64,000 bases of DNA from contig JAWLAI010000007.1 in the NCBI GenBank assembly GCA_041395565.1, positions 248,001-312,000 on the forward strand. Reading direction: 5' to 3'. Shown in pieces: positions 42,051 to 52,120 of the stretch. The DNA comes from Pseudomonadota bacterium (GTDB lineage Bacteria > Pseudomonadota > Gammaproteobacteria > UBA9214). How positions within the stretch are numbered: position 1 is the stretch's first letter; each line of letters starts with the position of its first letter. Below the pieces are notes generated by a model. It saw only the letters and a list, made by a program, of their open reading frames with translations, made no database searches and was not told the origin of the DNA. The translations under genes and the position numbers were made by a program.

Positions 42051-42200
42051 CGCACCGACGTCGACAGCGCAGACAACAAGCCTGTCTCGCGCCACGACGA
42101 CAGGGATGCAGGAGGCAGCGCAATGCAGGGAGCCATTGCAGAAGACGCATTGGCGCGGACGAAACCCGTGCCACGGACGGCACAGAGAACACGGTGTTTT

Positions 42201-42355
42201 TAGAACCTATCTCAAAATTGGCACAAGTGTTCTTACATCGTCATGCCCGCGCAGGCGGGCATCCAGAAACCACGCGAAATACGGGATTCCGGCCTGCGCC
42301 GGAATGACGACAAACATGGTCGCCGCAGGATTTTCCAATTTTGAGAGAGGTTCTA
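42201..42355. mobile_element. 155-bp MITE with 21-bp terminal inverted repeats
   Basis: TAGAACCTATCTCAAAATTGG (42201-42221) and the reverse complement of 42335-42355 agree at 20 of 21 positions. If TA is the target duplication, the inverted repeats start GAACCT, typical of IS630/Tc1-mariner-related MITEs. The inside has no gene but holds a REP-like repeat (42240-42308). No partner transposase is in the window. Confidence 0.75.
42240..42308. repeat. REP-like palindromic repeat inside the MITE
   Basis: It opens GTCATGCCCGCGCAGGCGGG with ATCCAG following, and closes GGATTCCGGCCTGCGCCGGAATGAC; family resemblance to 26501-26587 is clear in GTCAT...GGAATGAC and the CCTGCGC arms. It appears either to have been captured by, or to form the body of, the MITE. 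Confidence 0.65.
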
Positions 42356-42552
42356 ATATATTTGCCGCGGCGCCTCATGCCGGCAGCACCGGCAAATCTC
42401 ATGAAGTTGCCCGGCCTTGAAAAATTGCTGGTGCGCTGCCGTGTTCCCGGACGGACCTGAATTGACACTGTGTTGTCTCTGCCCTCTGTGGCGAATATAT
42501 ATTCATTTTCTTCGCGCCTTTGCGTCCTGGCGCGCACAGGCTTTTTCTGCTG
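42356..42552. other. Non-coding region between MITE and hisC
   Basis: No supported gene. It contains a low-GC patch (about 42490-42510) and a pyrimidine-rich stretch (CTTCGCGCCTTTGCGTCCTGGCGCG) resembling dispersed intergenic sequences of proteobacteria. No good terminator for degS or hisC is seen. Confidence 0.5.
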
Positions 42553-43632
42553 TCACAGCAACCCGCCGAGCGCGGCGAGGAAGGCCGCGTTCTCCTCCGG
42601 CCGGCCCACGGTCACGCGCAGGCAGTCGCGCAGTGCGGGCGCCGAACCGTCCAGGTTCTTGATCAGGATCCCGGCCTGTTGCAGGCCTGTAAAGACGGCG
42701 CCGGCACGTCCGGCCGGTACACGGAACAGGATGAAGTTGGCCTCGCTCGGATACACCGTCAGCGCCGCAAAACCGTGCAAGCCGGCTGCGAGTTCCGCAC
42801 GCGCGGCGCGGATCTGCGCGGCCTGCGCGTCGAACACGTCGCGGTGCGCCAGGGCCAGTGCGCCGGTCGCCTGGTTCAGCGTACCGATGTTGTATGGCAG
42901 GCGGGTCTTGTCGATTTGCGCGATCCATTCCGGATGACCGGCCAGCAGGCCCAGCCGCAGACCGGCGAGCCCGAGCTTGGAGACGGTGCGCAGTACCAGC
43001 AGGTTGTCATGGCGGCCGAGTTCCGCCATGAAGCTCGCGCTGGTAAACGGGGCGTAGGCCTCGTCCACCACGACCAGCCCGGTGGCGGTCTCGAGTAGCG
43101 CGCGGATGACGGCGGCATCGAACAGGTTGCCGGTCGGATTGTTGGGGTAGGCCAGGAAGGTCACCGCCGGCTGCAGCGTCGCGACAGCATCCAGGACCGC
43201 TTCCCGGGCCAGCGCGAAGTCTGGCGCCAGCGGCACGCCACTGAATTCCAGTCCCGCCACGGTCGCGATCTGCCGGTACATGACGAAGGTCGGTTCCGGC
43301 GCCAGGATGACGCGGCCCGGCCCTGCCACGGTCTGGACGATCATCTGGATCAGCTCATCCGAACCGTTGCCGAGCATGACCCCGGCCGTTGCCGGCACCC
43401 CCATGGCGGCACGCAGCGCGGCCTGCAGCTCCCCCGCCGCGGGATCGGGGTAGCGGTTCAGCTCGAGGTCGCGCAATGCGTCGAGCCACGCCGCGCGCAG
43501 TTCGTCCGGCCATGGCCACGGGTTTTCCATGGCGTCGAGCTTGATCATGCCCGTCGCCGGTGGCACGTGGTAGGCGTGCATGGCCTGGATTTCCGGACGT
43601 ACCAGTCTGGTTATCTTGTCTTGAAGGGACAC
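42553..43632 (-). CDS. hisC: Histidinol-phosphate aminotransferase
   Basis: The 359-residue class I/II aminotransferase converts imidazole-acetol phosphate to histidinol phosphate. NGSDELIQMIVQ, FLAYPNNPTGNLF, VVVDEAYAPF and the PLP-lysine region RTVSKLGLAGLRLG are present. The most upstream start is GTG (43632), with a weak SD. It is separated from hisD by a 620-bp region filled by a repeat, so it may be transcribed on its own. Confidence 0.94.
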   Translation of the reverse strand: MSLQDKITRLVRPEIQAMHAYHVPPATGMIKLDAMENPWPWPDELRAAWLDALRDLELNRYPDPAAGELQAALRAAMGVPATAGVMLGNGSDELIQMIVQTVAGPGRVILAPEPTFVMYRQIATVAGLEFSGVPLAPDFALAREAVLDAVATLQPAVTFLAYPNNPTGNLFDAAVIRALLETATGLVVVDEAYAPFTSASFMAELGRHDNLLVLRTVSKLGLAGLRLGLLAGHPEWIAQIDKTRLPYNIGTLNQATGALALAHRDVFDAQAAQIRAARAELAAGLHGFAALTVYPSEANFILFRVPAGRAGAVFTGLQQAGILIKNLDGSAPALRDCLRVTVGRPEENAAFLAALGGLL

Positions 43633-43685
43633 AGTTAGTTTCTCGATCGATCAGTATTATCTAAATTTCAATTCTTGAATTCTCA

Positions 43686-44178
43686 TTTCGCCCTGTCGGG
43701 CGAGATACTTTCTCTTGCGTGCCCAAGAGAAAGTACCCAAAGAGAAGGGCACCCGCTGGCCGCGCCGGCTGTGCCGGTGCCCTGCGTTCCTCGCCCGGCC
43801 GGGGCGTGCACAACTCGGAGCCGGAGCGGGATGTTGATCCCGCTCCGGCTTGCCTCGGACAGGGTGCGCGCCAATATCCCGGCCGGGCTGCGGTACTCGG
43901 CGCGGCCGACGGGACCGGGGTGGCAGTAACAGCCCCGTCAGGCGTAGCCGAGCAGCGCAACCGGTTCGGGATTGAGCGAGCCGCCGTGTCGAGCTGGATT
44001 TGCGAGCCGGCAGGCGCGGCAAATCCTGCGAGTTCGGCGAGCGCCCGAACCGGCGAGCAGCGCAGGTAACCCGGTAAGTCAGCAAAGCTGACTTACCGGG
44101 CAAGCCTCCGGGCCGCCTTTCTTTTGGGTACTTTTCTTTGGCGGCGCAAAGAAAAGTACCTCGCCCGACAGGGCGAAA
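43686..44178. repeat. 493-bp element with about 60-bp terminal inverted repeats
   Basis: The left end (43686 onward: TTTCGCCCTGTCGGGCGAGA, then TACTTTCTCTTG...AAGTACCCAAA) and right end (to 44178: ...TTTGGGTACTTTTCTTTG, then GTACCTCGCCCGACAGGGCGAAA) are imperfect reverse complements. Open frames across it give sequences such as FLLGTQEKVSRPTG, a familiar spurious-ORF signature of dispersed proteobacterial repeats, so I call no gene. A perfect 14-bp hairpin (44070-44100) lies near the right end. It separates hisC from hisD. Confidence 0.75.
44070..44100. repeat. Perfect 14-bp hairpin inside the repeat element
   Basis: CCCGGTAAGTCAGC and GCTGACTTACCGGG are exact complements around AAA. There is no T-tract, so it is not an intrinsic terminator. 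It may be a recognition structure of the element. Confidence 0.65.
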
Positions 44179-44252
44179 CCTGGCAGACATCCGGAATTCT
44201 GGACTGTGAACAGGGATCTTGTCAGCCAGGATTCCCTGTTCGACAATTTTAA

Positions 44253-45554
<1,302 letters not shown>

Positions 45555-45555
45555 G

Positions 45556-46197
45556 TCAGCGCCCGTCGGCCCCGACTGCGGCGCGCAGGCGCCTGATGAA
45601 ATCGCTGATACGCCCATGCTTCATCTTCATGGATGCCTTGTTCACGACCAGCCGCGAGCTGATGTCCGCGATGTGCTCCAGCGGAACCAGACCGTTCGCC
45701 TTGAGGGTATTGCCGGTATCCACCACATCGACGATGCGGTCGGCCAGACCCACCAACGGCGCCAGTTCCATGGAACCATAGAGCTTGATGATCTCCACCT
45801 GTTCCTGGCGGTCGGCGTAGAAGCGGCGCGTACTGTGCACGTACTTGGTGGCGATGCGCATGCGCCGGCGCGCCGGGCCGGCCCCGGTCGGCCCCGCGAC
45901 CATCAGCCGGCAGCGTGCGATCCGGAGATCGAGCGGCTCGTACAGGCCATCGCCGCCATGCTCCATGAGCACGTCCTTGCCGGCCACCCCCATGTCGGCG
46001 GCGCCGTAACCGACGTAGGTCGGTACGTCCGCGGCGCGGATGATCACCAGCTTCACGTCGTCCTGGTTGGTGTCCAGGATGAGCTTGCGGCTGGTCTCCG
46101 GATCGTCGACCGGCACCACGCCTGCCGCTTCCAGCAGCGGCAGGGTTTCCTTGAAGATGCGCCCCTTGGACAGGGCGATGGTCAGCGCGGTATTCAT
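45556..46197 (-). CDS. hisG: ATP phosphoribosyltransferase, short form
   Basis: The ATG at 46197 (MNTALTIALSKGRIF) gives 213 residues; the upstream TTG is less likely. Motifs GVAGKDVLMEH, ATKYVHSTRRFYA and DRIVDVVDTGNTLKANGL are present. It lacks the C-terminal regulatory domain, so it is the HisG-S type that works with HisZ; hisZ is not in the window. It catalyses the first step of histidine synthesis and is followed by hisD. Confidence 0.95.
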   Translation of the reverse strand: MNTALTIALSKGRIFKETLPLLEAAGVVPVDDPETSRKLILDTNQDDVKLVIIRAADVPTYVGYGAADMGVAGKDVLMEHGGDGLYEPLDLRIARCRLMVAGPTGAGPARRRMRIATKYVHSTRRFYADRQEQVEIIKLYGSMELAPLVGLADRIVDVVDTGNTLKANGLVPLEHIADISSRLVVNKASMKMKHGRISDFIRRLRAAVGADGR

Positions 46198-46259
46198 GGA
46201 TGGCAAGTTTCCGGCAGTTACGGCCGGTTTACAAGCGCAGCGGCGGCAGCAGCCGCGGT

Positions 46260-47519
46260 TCAGTCCGGGACGCGGCGGATATCGGCGCCGAGTTGGGCGA
46301 GTTTTTCCTCGATGCGCTCGTAGCCGCGGTCGATGTGGTAGATGCGGTCGATGACGGTCTCGCCGTCCGCGACCAGACCCGCCAGCACCAGGCTGGCCGA
46401 GGCACGCAGATCGGTCGCCATCACCGGCGCGCCGGTCAGACGCGGCACACCGGAGCTGATGGCGGTATTGCCCTCCAGCCGGATGTTCGCACCCATGCGC
46501 TGCATCTCCTGCACATGCATGAAGCGGTTCTCGAACACGGTTTCGGTGATGGTGCCGGCGCCCTCGGCGACGGCATTGAGCGCGGTGAACTGCGCCTGCA
46601 TGTCGGTCGGGAACGCCGGATAGGGCGCAGTGTGCACGTGCACCGCCTGCGGCCGGCGGCCGTGCATGTCCAGCGCGATCCAGTCCGCCCCGCTCTCGAT
46701 CTCGGCGCCGGCTTCGCGCAGGGTCTGCAGCACGGCGTCCATGATGTCAGGACGCGTATCCTTGAGTTTCACCCGCCCGCCGGTGATCGCCGCGGCGACC
46801 AGGAAGGTGCCGGTTTCGATTCGATCCGGCAGCACGCTGTACTCGGTACCGGTCAGCCGCTCGACGCCCTCGATGGTGATGGTATCGGTACCGGCACCGC
46901 TGACCTTCGCTCCCATGGCGTTCAGGCAGTGCGCGAGATCGACCACCTCGGGTTCGCGCGCGGCATTTTCGATATAGGTGACGCCGTCGGCCAGCGTGGC
47001 CGCCATCATCAGGTTCTCGGTACCGGTCACGGTAACGAGGTCCATCACCAGGCGTGCGCCCCGCAGGCGCTCGACCCGTGCCTTGATATAGCCGTTCTCG
47101 ACCGTGATCTTCGCGCCCATTGCCTGCAGGCCCTTGATGTGCAGGTTCACCGGGCGTGAACCGATGGCGCAGCCGCCCGGCAGCGAGACATCGGCACTGC
47201 CGAAGCGCGACAGCATCGGTCCGAGCACCAGGATGGACGAACGCATGGTGCGCACCAGTTCGTAAGGCGCATACAGCGAATTGATCGCACGCGCGTCCAC
47301 CTCGATATCCATCCGCTCGTTTACCGTCAGGTGCACGCCCATGTGGCCGAGCAGCTCCATGGTGGTGGTGACATCGTGCAGGTGGGGAATATTGCGGATG
47401 ACGACGGGCGCGTCTGCCAGCAGGGTGGCAGCCATGATCGGCAGTACGGCGTTCTTTGCCCCGGAGATGCGGATCTCGCCGTCCAGCGCGGTGCCGCCCT
47501 TGATGATCAGCTTGTCCAC
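46260..47519 (-). CDS. murA: UDP-N-acetylglucosamine 1-carboxyvinyltransferase
   Basis: Starting from GTG at 47519 (VDKLIIKGGTALDGEIRISG) the protein has 419 residues, the normal length. The catalytic cysteine is C117 in LPGGCAIGSRPV, and the family segment PTDMQAQF is present. It commits UDP-GlcNAc to peptidoglycan synthesis and is fosfomycin-sensitive when this residue is Cys. It lies between ibaG and hisG. Confidence 0.96.
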   Translation of the reverse strand: MDKLIIKGGTALDGEIRISGAKNAVLPIMAATLLADAPVVIRNIPHLHDVTTTMELLGHMGVHLTVNERMDIEVDARAINSLYAPYELVRTMRSSILVLGPMLSRFGSADVSLPGGCAIGSRPVNLHIKGLQAMGAKITVENGYIKARVERLRGARLVMDLVTVTGTENLMMAATLADGVTYIENAAREPEVVDLAHCLNAMGAKVSGAGTDTITIEGVERLTGTEYSVLPDRIETGTFLVAAAITGGRVKLKDTRPDIMDAVLQTLREAGAEIESGADWIALDMHGRRPQAVHVHTAPYPAFPTDMQAQFTALNAVAEGAGTITETVFENRFMHVQEMQRMGANIRLEGNTAISSGVPRLTGAPVMATDLRASASLVLAGLVADGETVIDRIYHIDRGYERIEEKLAQLGADIRRVPD

Positions 47520-47538
47520 GGCGCTGCAGTCCGGCCGG

Positions 47539-47784
47539 TCACTGGATGCGGCGCTGGCTGCGCCACTGTTCCGGGGTATAGGTCCGCAATGCAAGCGCGT
47601 GGATCTCCCCGCCCATGCGGTCGCCCAGGGTGGCGTATACCAGCTGATGCTGCTTGACCAGGTTGCAGTCTGCGAAGCGCTCGCTGATCACGGTGGCCTC
47701 GAAGTGGTCGCCCTCCCCCTTAACCATGACCTCCGCGCCGGGTATGCCGGCCCGGATCAGCGCCTCGAGTTCCTTGTTCTGCAT
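47539..47784 (-). CDS. ibaG: BolA-family protein IbaG/YrbA
   Basis: The 81-residue protein has the BolA fold with conserved HFEATVISERFADCNLVKQH and VYATLGDRMGGEIHALALRT. IbaG proteins pair with monothiol glutaredoxins in iron-sulfur handling. It sits between mlaB and murA as in many gammaproteobacteria. Confidence 0.92.
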   Translation of the reverse strand: MQNKELEALIRAGIPGAEVMVKGEGDHFEATVISERFADCNLVKQHQLVYATLGDRMGGEIHALALRTYTPEQWRSQRRIQ

Positions 47785-47856
47785 GACTGCTACCCCGTTG
47801 AATGACTACCAAACCGCGGCGCGGGCGCACGGCTGCCGCCCGCTCCGTCCATCCTG

Positions 47857-48159
47857 CTAATGCGAAAGCGGGAGTATTTCTTCCAGCCCGCATACGCGGG
47901 CGATCAGCATCAGCTGCTCGGGCACGTTGACGAAACTGATGCTCGCCCCTGCGCGCTCCGCCCGGCGCAGCCACTCCAGCAGCAGCGCCAAACCCGCGCT
48001 GTCCGCGCGGGTCACGCCCGCGAGGTCCACCCGGATCGCGCCGCTGCCCGCGGTCCAGGTCCGCGCACGCGCGAGGACCTCGGGCACGGTGGTGAAATCC
48101 AGCTCGCCCTGCAGCAGCCAGTCGCCGCCGCCACGTTCGGTAAACTCCGCCGCCGGCAT
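47857..48159 (-). CDS. mlaB: STAS-domain protein MlaB
   Basis: The 100-residue STAS protein has TRADSAGLALLLEWLRRAER, the helix that contacts MlaF and controls its ATPase. It is the last gene of mlaFEDCB; its start is two bases after the mlaC stop. Confidence 0.88.
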   Translation of the reverse strand: MPAAEFTERGGGDWLLQGELDFTTVPEVLARARTWTAGSGAIRVDLAGVTRADSAGLALLLEWLRRAERAGASISFVNVPEQLMLIARVCGLEEILPLSH

Positions 48160-48160
48160 G

Positions 48161-48781
48161 TCAGGAGCTGTTCTTCCGCGCCAGCTGGTCGATCAGGCTG
48201 TCCATCCCCTGTTCGCGGATGATGTTGCCGAACGAGGAACGGTAGTTGGTGACCAGGCTGACCCCGCTGATGGCGACATCGTAGACCTTCCAGCCGTCCC
48301 GGCTGCGGTACATGGAATACGAGATGGGGATGGTCGAGCCGGCCTGCTCGATCTCGGTCCGCACCGTCACGGTCGGCGCGGAGACGTCGCCCGCGAACGG
48401 CAGGTATACGATCTTTTCATCCGCGTAATCCAGCAGGGCCTGGCCGTAGGTACGCACGAGCAGGTTGCGGAACTGCTCCACGAAACGCGTGCGCTGGTCG
48501 GGCGTCGCCGTGCGCCAGTTCTTGCCCAGCACCCACTGGCTCATGCGCTCGAAATCGAAGTACGGCAGCACGATGGTGGACACCAGGTCGTACAGGCGTC
48601 CCGAGTCCCTGCTGATGGTGGGGCGCTCGCTTTTCAGGGCTGCCAGCATGCGTGAGGAGGTGTCCTCCACCAGCTCCTGGGGCGTGATGTCGCTCCCCGC
48701 GACTGCCTGGGCGCAGCCCAGCACGGCGCCAAGCAGCGCCAGCAGCAGACCCGAACGCTTCACTGTGAATGAATGATGCAT
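48161..48781 (-). CDS. mlaC: Periplasmic phospholipid-binding protein MlaC
   Basis: The 206-residue precursor has a signal peptide (SGLLLALLGAVLGCAQAVAG) and the Ttg2D/MlaC fold (VSTIVLPYFDFERMSQWVLG, RTYGQALLDYADEKI). It shuttles phospholipid between the outer-membrane MlaA and the inner-membrane MlaFEDB complex. Confidence 0.93.
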   Translation of the reverse strand: MHHSFTVKRSGLLLALLGAVLGCAQAVAGSDITPQELVEDTSSRMLAALKSERPTISRDSGRLYDLVSTIVLPYFDFERMSQWVLGKNWRTATPDQRTRFVEQFRNLLVRTYGQALLDYADEKIVYLPFAGDVSAPTVTVRTEIEQAGSTIPISYSMYRSRDGWKVYDVAISGVSLVTNYRSSFGNIIREQGMDSLIDQLARKNSS

Positions 48782-48782
48782 G

Positions 48783-49307
48783 TCACTTCGACTCCGCGGC
48801 CGGGGCCGGGTTCAGCTGCGGCTCCGGCTGGGCGGCCGCCTGTTCGGGCTTTTTCCCCGCCGCATTGTACAGGAACTGGCCGATTATCTGCTCCATGACG
48901 AGCGCGGACTGGGTCAGCTGGATGCGGCTGCCATCCTCCAGGTTGGTCATGGAGCCGCCCGGCTCCAGGGCAACGTACTGCTCTCCCAGCAGGCCGGCGG
49001 TGAAGATGCTGGCCGAGGTGTCTTCCGGAAATCCGTTGTAGCGCGCCTCGATCTTGAGGGATACCACGGCCTCGAAGGTTTGGAAGTCGTAGTCGATGCC
49101 CTCGACCCGGCCGACCCGCACCCCGGATACCGTGACCGGGGCGCGCACCTTGAGACCGCCGATATTCTGGAAGCTGGCCGTGACCACATAGCCGTCGTTG
49201 TTACCGAGCGTGCTGAGATTGCTGACCTGCATGGCCAGCATGAACAGGGCCGCCATGCCGCAGGCGACGAACAACCCGACGCCGATCTCTACAGTTCTGG
49301 TATTCAC
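48783..49307 (-). CDS. mlaD: MCE-domain protein MlaD
   Basis: The GTG at 49307 (VNTRTVEIGVGLFVACGMAA) gives 174 residues: one N-terminal membrane helix and an MCE domain (FQNIGGLKVRAPVTVSGVRV) followed by an Ala/Pro/Gln-rich tail. It forms the hexameric periplasmic ring of the Mla importer. A longer upstream frame lies inside mlaE and is discarded. Confidence 0.92.
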   Translation of the reverse strand: MNTRTVEIGVGLFVACGMAALFMLAMQVSNLSTLGNNDGYVVTASFQNIGGLKVRAPVTVSGVRVGRVEGIDYDFQTFEAVVSLKIEARYNGFPEDTSASIFTAGLLGEQYVALEPGGSMTNLEDGSRIQLTQSALVMEQIIGQFLYNAAGKKPEQAAAQPEPQLNPAPAAESK

Positions 49308-49312
49308 TTCAT

Positions 49313-50092
49313 CTAGTCTCCAAACATCAGTGCGGTCAGCACGAAGTCCAGCCCCAGCACGGCCAGCGCCGTATGCACCACCGTGCGGGTCGTCGCGCCG
49401 CTCACGCCTTCCGCCGTCGGCACGGCATCGTAACCTTCGAACAGGGCGATCCAGCCGGCGATGAAGCCGAACACGATACTCTTGATGACACCGTTGAGGA
49501 TGTCGTCGTATACATCCACCTTGTCCTGCATCTGCGACCAGAACGCGCCGTCGTCTACGCCCAGCAGTCCGACACCGACGAAATGGCCGCCATAGACACC
49601 GACCGCGCTGAAGATCGCCGCGAGCAGGGGCATGCACAGGAACGTCGCCAGGAAGCGCGGCGCGATCACGCGCTGCACCGGGTCGACCGCCATCATCTCC
49701 ATGCCGGACAGCTGCTCGGTGGCCTTCATCAGGCCGATCTCCGCCGCCAGCGCCGAACCGGCGCGCCCGGCGAACAGCAGCGCGGCCACCACCGGGCCGA
49801 GTTCGCGCACCAGCGACAGGGCCACGAGCACACCGAGCGACTCCTCGGCTCCGAAATCGACCAGGGTATTATAACCCTGCAATCCCATGACCATACCCAC
49901 GAACAGTCCGGAGACCACGATGATCACCAGGGTGAGTACGCCGACGGAATACATCTGTTTCACCAGCAGCACCGGACGCAGCAGCATGCCCGGCATGCTG
50001 GCCAGGATCTGCAGCAGGAACAGGTGCCCGCGGCCGAGGCGCTCGAAGAAGCCCAGCGTCCGGTGACCCAGCCGTTGCAGCGATTTCAGCAT
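49313..50092 (-). CDS. mlaE: Phospholipid ABC transporter permease MlaE
   Basis: The 259-residue permease starts MLKSLQRLGHRTLGFFERLG at 50092, overlapping the mlaF stop by one base. It has five or so membrane helices and the MlaE pattern VRELGPVVAALLFAGRAGSA, followed by EIGLMKATEQLSGMEMM. Confidence 0.94.
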   Translation of the reverse strand: MLKSLQRLGHRTLGFFERLGRGHLFLLQILASMPGMLLRPVLLVKQMYSVGVLTLVIIVVSGLFVGMVMGLQGYNTLVDFGAEESLGVLVALSLVRELGPVVAALLFAGRAGSALAAEIGLMKATEQLSGMEMMAVDPVQRVIAPRFLATFLCMPLLAAIFSAVGVYGGHFVGVGLLGVDDGAFWSQMQDKVDVYDDILNGVIKSIVFGFIAGWIALFEGYDAVPTAEGVSGATTRTVVHTALAVLGLDFVLTALMFGD

Positions 50093-50898
50093 CAGGCCTG
50101 CCCTCCGCCGATCAGGTCCTCGCGGAAGCCCGGTGCAGGATAATGGAATGCCACCGGCCCGTCCGGTTCGCCATGCAGGAACTGCCGGGTCCATTCGGAT
50201 TGCGATTGCCACAGGTCGTCCGGCCTGCCGTGGTCCATCACCCGGCCGTTTGAAAGCAGGTAGGCGTAGTCGGCAATGGCGCTGGTCTCGCGAACGTCGT
50301 GCGAGACCACGATACTGGTCAGGCCGAGTGCGTCGTTGAGTTCACGGATCAGCTTGACGAGGATGCCCATGGAAATCGGATCCTGGCCGGTAAAGGGTTC
50401 ATCGTACATGACCATCAGCGGATCCAGCGCGATCGCGCGCGCCAGGGCCACGCGGCGCGCCATGCCGCCCGAAAGTTCGCTGGGCATGAGCCCGGCCGCA
50501 CCGCGCAGGCCGACCGCCTGCAGCTTCATCAGCACCAGGTCGCGCACCAACGCCTCGGGCAGTCGGGTATGCTCGCGGATCGGGAATGCGACGTTGTCGA
50601 ACACGCTGATGTCCGTCAGCAGCGCCCCGGTCTGGAACAGCATGCCCATGCGCTTGCGCAGACGATAGAGTTCGGGACGGCCGAGGGCCGCCACCTCCAG
50701 GCCCTGCACGCGAATGGAACCCGACAGCGGCTGCAACTGCCCGCCGATCAGCTTCAGCAACGTGGTTTTGCCGGTGCCGCTCGGTCCCATGATGGCGGTG
50801 ACGGTGCCCGGCCGGATGTCGAGGTCCACGCCGTCGAAGATCATCCGTGCGCCACGGGCAAAGCGCAGACCGCGTATCTGGACAACTGGCTCCGACAT
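50092..50898 (-). CDS. mlaF: Phospholipid ABC transporter ATPase MlaF
   Basis: The 268-residue ATPase has Walker A GPSGTGKTT (residues about 38-46), the ABC signature LSGGMARRVALARA, Walker B LMVMYDEPF and the switch histidine in VVSHD. It powers phospholipid transport and is the first gene of mlaFEDCB, divergent from the antiporter gene. Confidence 0.95.
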   Translation of the reverse strand: MSEPVVQIRGLRFARGARMIFDGVDLDIRPGTVTAIMGPSGTGKTTLLKLIGGQLQPLSGSIRVQGLEVAALGRPELYRLRKRMGMLFQTGALLTDISVFDNVAFPIREHTRLPEALVRDLVLMKLQAVGLRGAAGLMPSELSGGMARRVALARAIALDPLMVMYDEPFTGQDPISMGILVKLIRELNDALGLTSIVVSHDVRETSAIADYAYLLSNGRVMDHGRPDDLWQSQSEWTRQFLHGEPDGPVAFHYPAPGFREDLIGGGQA

Positions 50899-51123
50899 GG
50901 TTCCTGTTCCGTGCTCGGATAAAAGGTCGACATTATGTACAGGCAGGTCGCCGGATTACAAACCGAGATTCCTGCCGCCTGCCACGGTGTGTATCATCAC
51001 GGGTCTTCGCCCAACAGGTCCCCCGTCTGATGAAGCACGCATTATCGGCCCGCCCGCGGGATACCCGCAAGCAGATTCCGGGGCCCTGTGCGCCGCAGCA
51101 TCGACCCGCGTCAGGTAACCGTT

Positions 51124-52092
51124 GTGTGGACTGAACTGCTCGCCATCGTGGCCGGCTTCGGCCTGCTGGGCTGGAGCGCGGGGCGGCTCGTCGAGGGCGC
51201 CAGCGCGATCGCGTGGCATCTGGATATCCCGCCGCTGGTGATCGGTCTGACCGTGGTCAGCATCGGCACCTCGGCCCCGGAGATCGTGTTTTCCGGCATC
51301 GCGGCCTGGCAGGGCAACGCCGGCCTCGCGGTGGGCAATGCGCTGGGCTCGAATATCGTCAACACCACCCTGATTCTCGGCGCCGGCGCACTCATCCAGC
51401 CCCTGCGCGTGCATTCCAGCATCATCCGCCGCGAACTGCCGGTCATGGTGCTGGTCATGGGCTACACCTACGCCCTGCTCGTCGACGGCGTGCTCGGCCG
51501 CCTCGACGGCGTGGCGTTGCTGACCGGTATGGTCGTCATGCTGTACTGGATCGTCCGTGTCGGCATGCGCGGTCAGGCCGCGCGCGACCCGATCGGCAGC
51601 GAGTACGCCCATGAGCTGCCGACGGATATCGGGCGCGGGCGGGCGGTGCTGCTGGTGACGGTCGGTCTGCTGGTGCTGCTCGGGAGTTCGCGCCTGCTGG
51701 TCTGGGGTGCGGCCGCGCTGGCGACGCGCTTCGGCGTCAGTGACCTGATCATCGGCCTGACGATCGCCGCGCTCGGCACCAGCCTGCCGGAACTGGCCGC
51801 CACGGTGATGAGCGCGCTCAGGAACGAGCACGACATCGCACTCGGCAACATCATCGGTTCCAATATATTCAACCTGCTCGCGGTACTCGGCCTCGCCGGG
51901 CTGATCCGGCCGGAACCGCTCGAGACCGCGGTGCTGACACGCGATTATCCCTGCATGGTGGGCACGACGCTCGCCATGTTCTTCATGGCCTACGGTTTTC
52001 GCGGTCCCGGCCGGCTCAGCCGGGCCGAAGGCGTGCTGCTGCTGTGCGCCTATGGCGCCTACCAGACCCTGTTATACTTCACCGGAACCTGA
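51124..52092 (+). CDS. yrbG: YrbG-like Ca2+/Na+ antiporter
   Basis: The CaCA-family protein has two repeated ion-binding regions: VVSIGTSAPEIVFSG with GNALGSNIVNTTLILG, and IAALGTSLPELAATV with GNIIGSNIFNLLAVLG, plus about ten membrane helices. I chose the GTG at 51124 (AGGT seven bases before); a GTG at 51088 is also possible. Homologues lie next to kdsD in E. coli. Confidence 0.88.
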   Translation: MWTELLAIVAGFGLLGWSAGRLVEGASAIAWHLDIPPLVIGLTVVSIGTSAPEIVFSGIAAWQGNAGLAVGNALGSNIVNTTLILGAGALIQPLRVHSSIIRRELPVMVLVMGYTYALLVDGVLGRLDGVALLTGMVVMLYWIVRVGMRGQAARDPIGSEYAHELPTDIGRGRAVLLVTVGLLVLLGSSRLLVWGAAALATRFGVSDLIIGLTIAALGTSLPELAATVMSALRNEHDIALGNIIGSNIFNLLAVLGLAGLIRPEPLETAVLTRDYPCMVGTTLAMFFMAYGFRGPGRLSRAEGVLLLCAYGAYQTLLYFTGT

Positions 52093-52120
52093 ACCGGACG
52101 CGCGGGACGCCCTGGCACCC

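Noticed and set aside
40788..42095. Long upstream extension of the nif3 frame
   Set aside because: The extension is antisense to the DegS-like gene; Nif3 homology starts at MVALKELVDYTN (40787).
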